A model generated the notes under the pieces. It was given only the letters and a program-made list of their open reading frames with translations, was not told the origin of the DNA and did not search any database. Position numbers and translations under genes: made by a program. Positions 60,501 to 64,000 of a stretch of DNA of 64,000 nt are shown here, in pieces (position 1 is the first letter of the stretch; every line of letters starts with the position of its first letter). The stretch spans positions 684,491-748,490 of the forward strand of contig JASKMD010000036.1 of the NCBI GenBank assembly GCA_030144725.1, in the 5' to 3' direction. This stretch comes from Haematococcus lacustris. Its lineage: Eukaryota; Chlorophyta; Chlorophyceae; Chlamydomonadales; Haematococcaceae.

Positions 60501-63500
60501 CCATCACCACCACCCCAGCACTTACACAACCAGTGTCTCAAAAATGAGTCACACTAGAGTGTTATTTTGCAGTCTCTGCCAACCACACCCAGACAGGTTT
60601 CAGGTTGCAGCCTCGTGTGCATGTAGTGTCCCAGTCCCATCCATGGCCTGAAGGCACAACTGCAGACAACACGGCTCACCTTGATGGCCACAGGGGATCC
60701 GTACCAGGTGCCTGCAAGCACCCACAGCAGCAAGCTCGCACAACTGCCAGGAGCAGGGAGCAGGCACCAGGTGCCTATGAGCATGCCAGTTGTGCTGCAG
60801 AGCCTGGGCACCACCACTAGCAACAGCCAGCACTAGCAACAGCAGGCTGGTGCAGGCGGCTCACCATAGTACACCCAGCCAAAAGAGCCACGACCCAGCA
60901 GGTGAGCAAGCTCCAGGCCGTCAACGCTGCCCTCAGAACTGGCTGCAGCCATGTTGAACACAACACATGTCACACCTTACCACAGCACTAACACAAACGT
61001 CATGTCTCGACACACTCATCACCCTAAGCCACGCAAACAGGCTGCATGGGTTGCCACTGTCAAGGCCACTGTCTGCAGCTTGCCAGCAAAAGCATGGCAC
61101 TCACTGCTGGAGTAGGCCAGCGACGCCGACGGCGCAATGCTGGACGAGATGATGGAGCTCTGCTTGGAGCCCACTGGGTTCATGGTCATGAAGTAGAAGC
61201 GCTGTGCAGGGCAGCAGGCAGGCAACACACTGCATACGTCTCAACTCCTACTACCACCACAGCAGCCCTGTCGACATAGCTAATCTTCTAAATTAGCAAG
61301 CAGCTCTGTTGACATGGCCCAGTTTCACACCCTTACCATGTTAGCTCAACCTTACTTGCCATGACAAAGTAGCCATCAGTCCCATGGCTCTGGTTTACAA
61401 CATCAGTAGGAACTGGCTTGCACGCATGCACCATCATCCCTGCTGACTGAACAACACAGAAGCCAGTAGACCCCCAGCCCCTCACCTGTGCTTTCTCCTC
61501 GCTCCCGTCCACAGGCAAGAAGGACGGCACACCCAGAGTGATGGTGCTGTCATCCAGACCCTGGCGCCCAGCAGGCCTGCAGGACAAGCAACGACAAACC
61601 CTCTGGCCACGCCCATAGCACTGTGATGCATCATGCCATCACGCCTGTGCTGAAGTATTCACCTACCCTGCCCAGGCGAGCACCAGCTTGTGCTTATCCA
61701 CCTTCAGCTACTGCTATCAGCAATACTTCAGCCATGTCTGCCTGCACCTGCTTGTGTGACTGGCACCGCACCTGAACTGCAGGGAGAACACTTTGGTGAC
61801 GTTTGGGTCGCGAACACGCGCCATCTTGACCTTGGTGGCCTTCAGCTTCAGGGCTGCCTGGAGCAGCGCAGGGCTGGGCAGCGCGGTCCCATCAGTCATC
61901 TCCAGCACCTCACTGAGCAGCGAACCCACCAGAGTATCCCGGGTGCATCCTGAGAATGCAGCGGACACAGCAGCTTTGGGTACAGCATTACACCAGGCAC
62001 TCTGTGCCTTCAACCCACCCTGGCTTAGCCATCGCCTGTAAAGCTCACACAGCCTGACTACCACTACCACACCTTCCACAGCTCCAGGCATTTCTCAGTA
62101 AAGATACCTCTGCTGGACTTTGTGTGAGGGCCCTTAGACTCGGCAGACTGGCGGTTGCTCACCTGTGATACGGGTCCAGGATGCGTTGGAGTACACCACC
62201 CGCCACCCCTCTTCACTGGTGTCCAGCAGCACCACACACTGCCACAGGCAGCACACAATACCACAGGCACCCCTCAGCGCTACAGGCAGCACCAACACAA
62301 GCAGCACCACAGGCAGCATCAACACAAGCAGCACCACAGTCAGCAGGCATCACCAAAGGCACCATGCGACACCACAGGCCCCTTCAACCAACCTGCTCAA
62401 AGCAGTCCATAGTGCGCTGCAGGTGCGCATACGTGCGGGCCAGCTGCTGGTTGCCCTTCTCACGCAGCTTCAGCGCAATGTCCTGTGACAAAGACCCACA
62501 CAGAGCAGCACATACGTTTATGAGTAAACTTAACCCCTTCTACCATCCCACTTTCAAACAATCATCATACAAACAGGCCATGTCTCACACTGACAGCCTG
62601 CTCTTCCACCTCTGCCACGGTGATTCCACACCTAGCACTGCCTGGCTGGCACAGCTGAAACATTTGTCTGTGTCTTTGTCCCTGTCGCTTCTGCTGCACC
62701 CACCTTCTCCAGCTGACGCACCACCAGCTCACTCATGTTGTTCATCATCACACAGCTGGCAGCATCAAACACCCGGGGTTTCACGTCAGCAAAGCACCTA
62801 CACAACACAAAGACCGCCAGCAAGCACAATGAGCCACATGCACCTTCAGCTCCTTGCATCCTGCCCCCTCCAGCACACCAGCACTGCAAAGGTGCTGGTA
62901 CTGCCAATTCACCCCAAGTACATTGCCTGCCACTGGTGTGCTGTGCGCATTGCTCGCCACACAGCTGCCTTGTGCTTACAGAGTGCCCAGGCGGTGACCA
63001 TTGGAAGCGATGAGTGGAGCCCCACAATAGAAGCGTACCCCAGGCGACACAGTACACTTCGGGTTATTTGTGAACCTGCGGATGCAAGAGCAGTAAGGCT
63101 AGGTAAGCGGGCAACAGACAAGATAACCACCAGACAAGACGATGGGAGCTAGAGCTGGTCAAGGAGGCAACTCAAACATGCCCACTTGATGTGCTCTAGT
63201 ATGCAACAAGGCCAGACACCAGAGACATTCACCTGACATCCTTGAAGGTGTCTGGAATGACCAAAACCTGCGGGTTCTTGAAAGCCATGGACCACCCACA
63301 CAGTGTCCAGCGCCATGGGAAGTCACCTAGCAATGGGCGGGGGATGAGCAGATCAGTGCACAACATGTAGCGCAGGAGGGCAGGGAGGATGCAAGGGTGC
63401 CCATACCTGCTTCCCTCGCAAGGGCAGCATGCAAGCTGCTCACCTGCTGGCACTACATCGCCTGCCTGCTCGCTGATGAAAACCCGCTTTTCATCAAACA

Positions 63501-64000
63501 GAGCACACAGAGCTGCAGGTGCCTGCAAATGGCAGGCAAGCTACCTGTTGTTACTGCAGGTGCAGGAGCACTACTTTGCTGCATATCAGACTCATGGTTG
63601 CTGCAAATCCCGTCTCAAGCACGAGCTTACATTGAACACTGATGCCACGAGGCGCAGAATGGATGAAATCTCTGGGTCAGGTGCCCTGTCATTATTCATG
63701 GGTCCCAGCGCGCAAAGAGTTTCCATGCGCTCTGCCTCGCAGGGAGGACGAGGGGGGCCGAGGTGGTGCACCTGCGCCGAGGAAAGCGAATGGTGCTGAA
63801 GGCGCTGGCTATTGGCTGCGAGGGAACGCAAACTATCAGCCCCTCGAACTGCGGCTCTGGCAAGCGCCGTACATTTTCCTCATTGCGAAGCACGCCGCCC
63901 TAAGAACCCAAGCACCTGATAGGGCAGGCCTGACGCGGGCCCATTCTCCGGATCCAGCATATTCAGGATGAGGCTGGTGTCCGGGTTTGTGACGGCCTCA
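57519..64000 (-). CDS. GAF-PAS-TKL serine/threonine-type protein kinase (5' end open)
   Basis: Sensor kinase with an N-terminal GAF domain: exons 63631-63731 ([20 protein letters not shown]), 63444-63522 ([16 protein letters not shown]), 63233-63326 ([32 protein letters not shown]), 62980-63075 ([19 protein letters not shown]) and 62704-62797 ([20 protein letters not shown]). A linker exon, 62393-62482, leads to a PAS domain (62163-62238 [20 protein letters not shown]; 61774-61949; 61486-61576; 61105-61201). The kinase follows: [11 protein letters not shown] (60865-60942), PVAIK (60680-60711), [14 protein letters not shown] (60370-60495), a long Ser-rich insert (59504-60120), [14 protein letters not shown] (59091-59181), [11 protein letters not shown] (58720-58881), ADFGMARA with PPE (58357-58446), [15 protein letters not shown] (57863-57985) and [17 protein letters not shown] (57519-57686, stop). 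The catalytic loop has HGD instead of HRD. Sequence at 63910-64000 ([17 protein letters not shown]) may be an earlier exon or another gene. Confidence 0.9.

Overview
The window looks like nuclear DNA of a chlorophycean (volvocalean) green alga. The genes are split into many short exons with GT-AG introns of 100 bp to several kb, exons are GC-rich, introns are full of micro- and minisatellites, and the gene set fits: a GT77-type hydroxyproline-arabinosyltransferase, a GAF-PAS-TKL kinase of the 'HGDLTG' type, and a Fanzor nuclease. Haematococcus or a close relative is my best guess (inference, not proven). Most long open frames here are artefacts of hexamer repeats and were ignored. I rebuilt genes by hand from splice sites and checked exon phases.

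Layout. 0.6-4.9 kb (-): a Gln-rich multi-exon gene, possibly TAF4-like, with huge intronic repeats. 5-8.8 kb: an inverted exon copy, a (GGGGCA)n array of about 545 bp, LINE remnants, a tRNA-headed SINE and a small hAT MITE. 8.8-19.9 kb (-): an XEG113/RRA-like extensin arabinosyltransferase. Its membrane stem carries a Ser-Pro repeat encoded by a hexamer array, and one of its introns holds a second SINE with a MITE nested in it. 20.9-27.9 kb (+): an unidentified gene of about 460 aa. 28.5-31.5 kb (-): a 5'-truncated LINE. 33.0-38.0 kb (+): an SLC35E3-like nucleotide-sugar/triose-phosphate transporter; its 3.6-kb last intron contains, on the opposite strand, a Fanzor gene (eukaryotic relative of TnpB, RNA-guided nuclease) in a segment bounded by a perfect 38-bp direct repeat. 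40.4-44.7 kb (-): adenylosuccinate synthetase, divergent from 45.4-48.7 kb (+): a CAF16/ABCI-type soluble ABC ATPase. A copy of the last ABC exon lies in an intron of the synthetase gene. 50.3-53.9 kb: a hAT transposon with a nearly complete transposase. 54.3-56.0 kb: a decayed hAT with perfect 8-bp target duplications. 56.3 kb: a 5'-truncated LINE tail with a 21-bp target duplication. 57.5-64 kb (-): a GAF-PAS protein kinase running to or past the window edge.

The most notable system is the intron-embedded Fanzor: all three RuvC acidic residues are present (about D393, E578, D711 of a 772-residue model), and no other transposase gene is visible in the bounded segment. The arabinosyltransferase and the sugar-nucleotide transporter both point to Golgi glycosylation of Hyp-rich wall proteins, but nothing in the sequence shows co-regulation.
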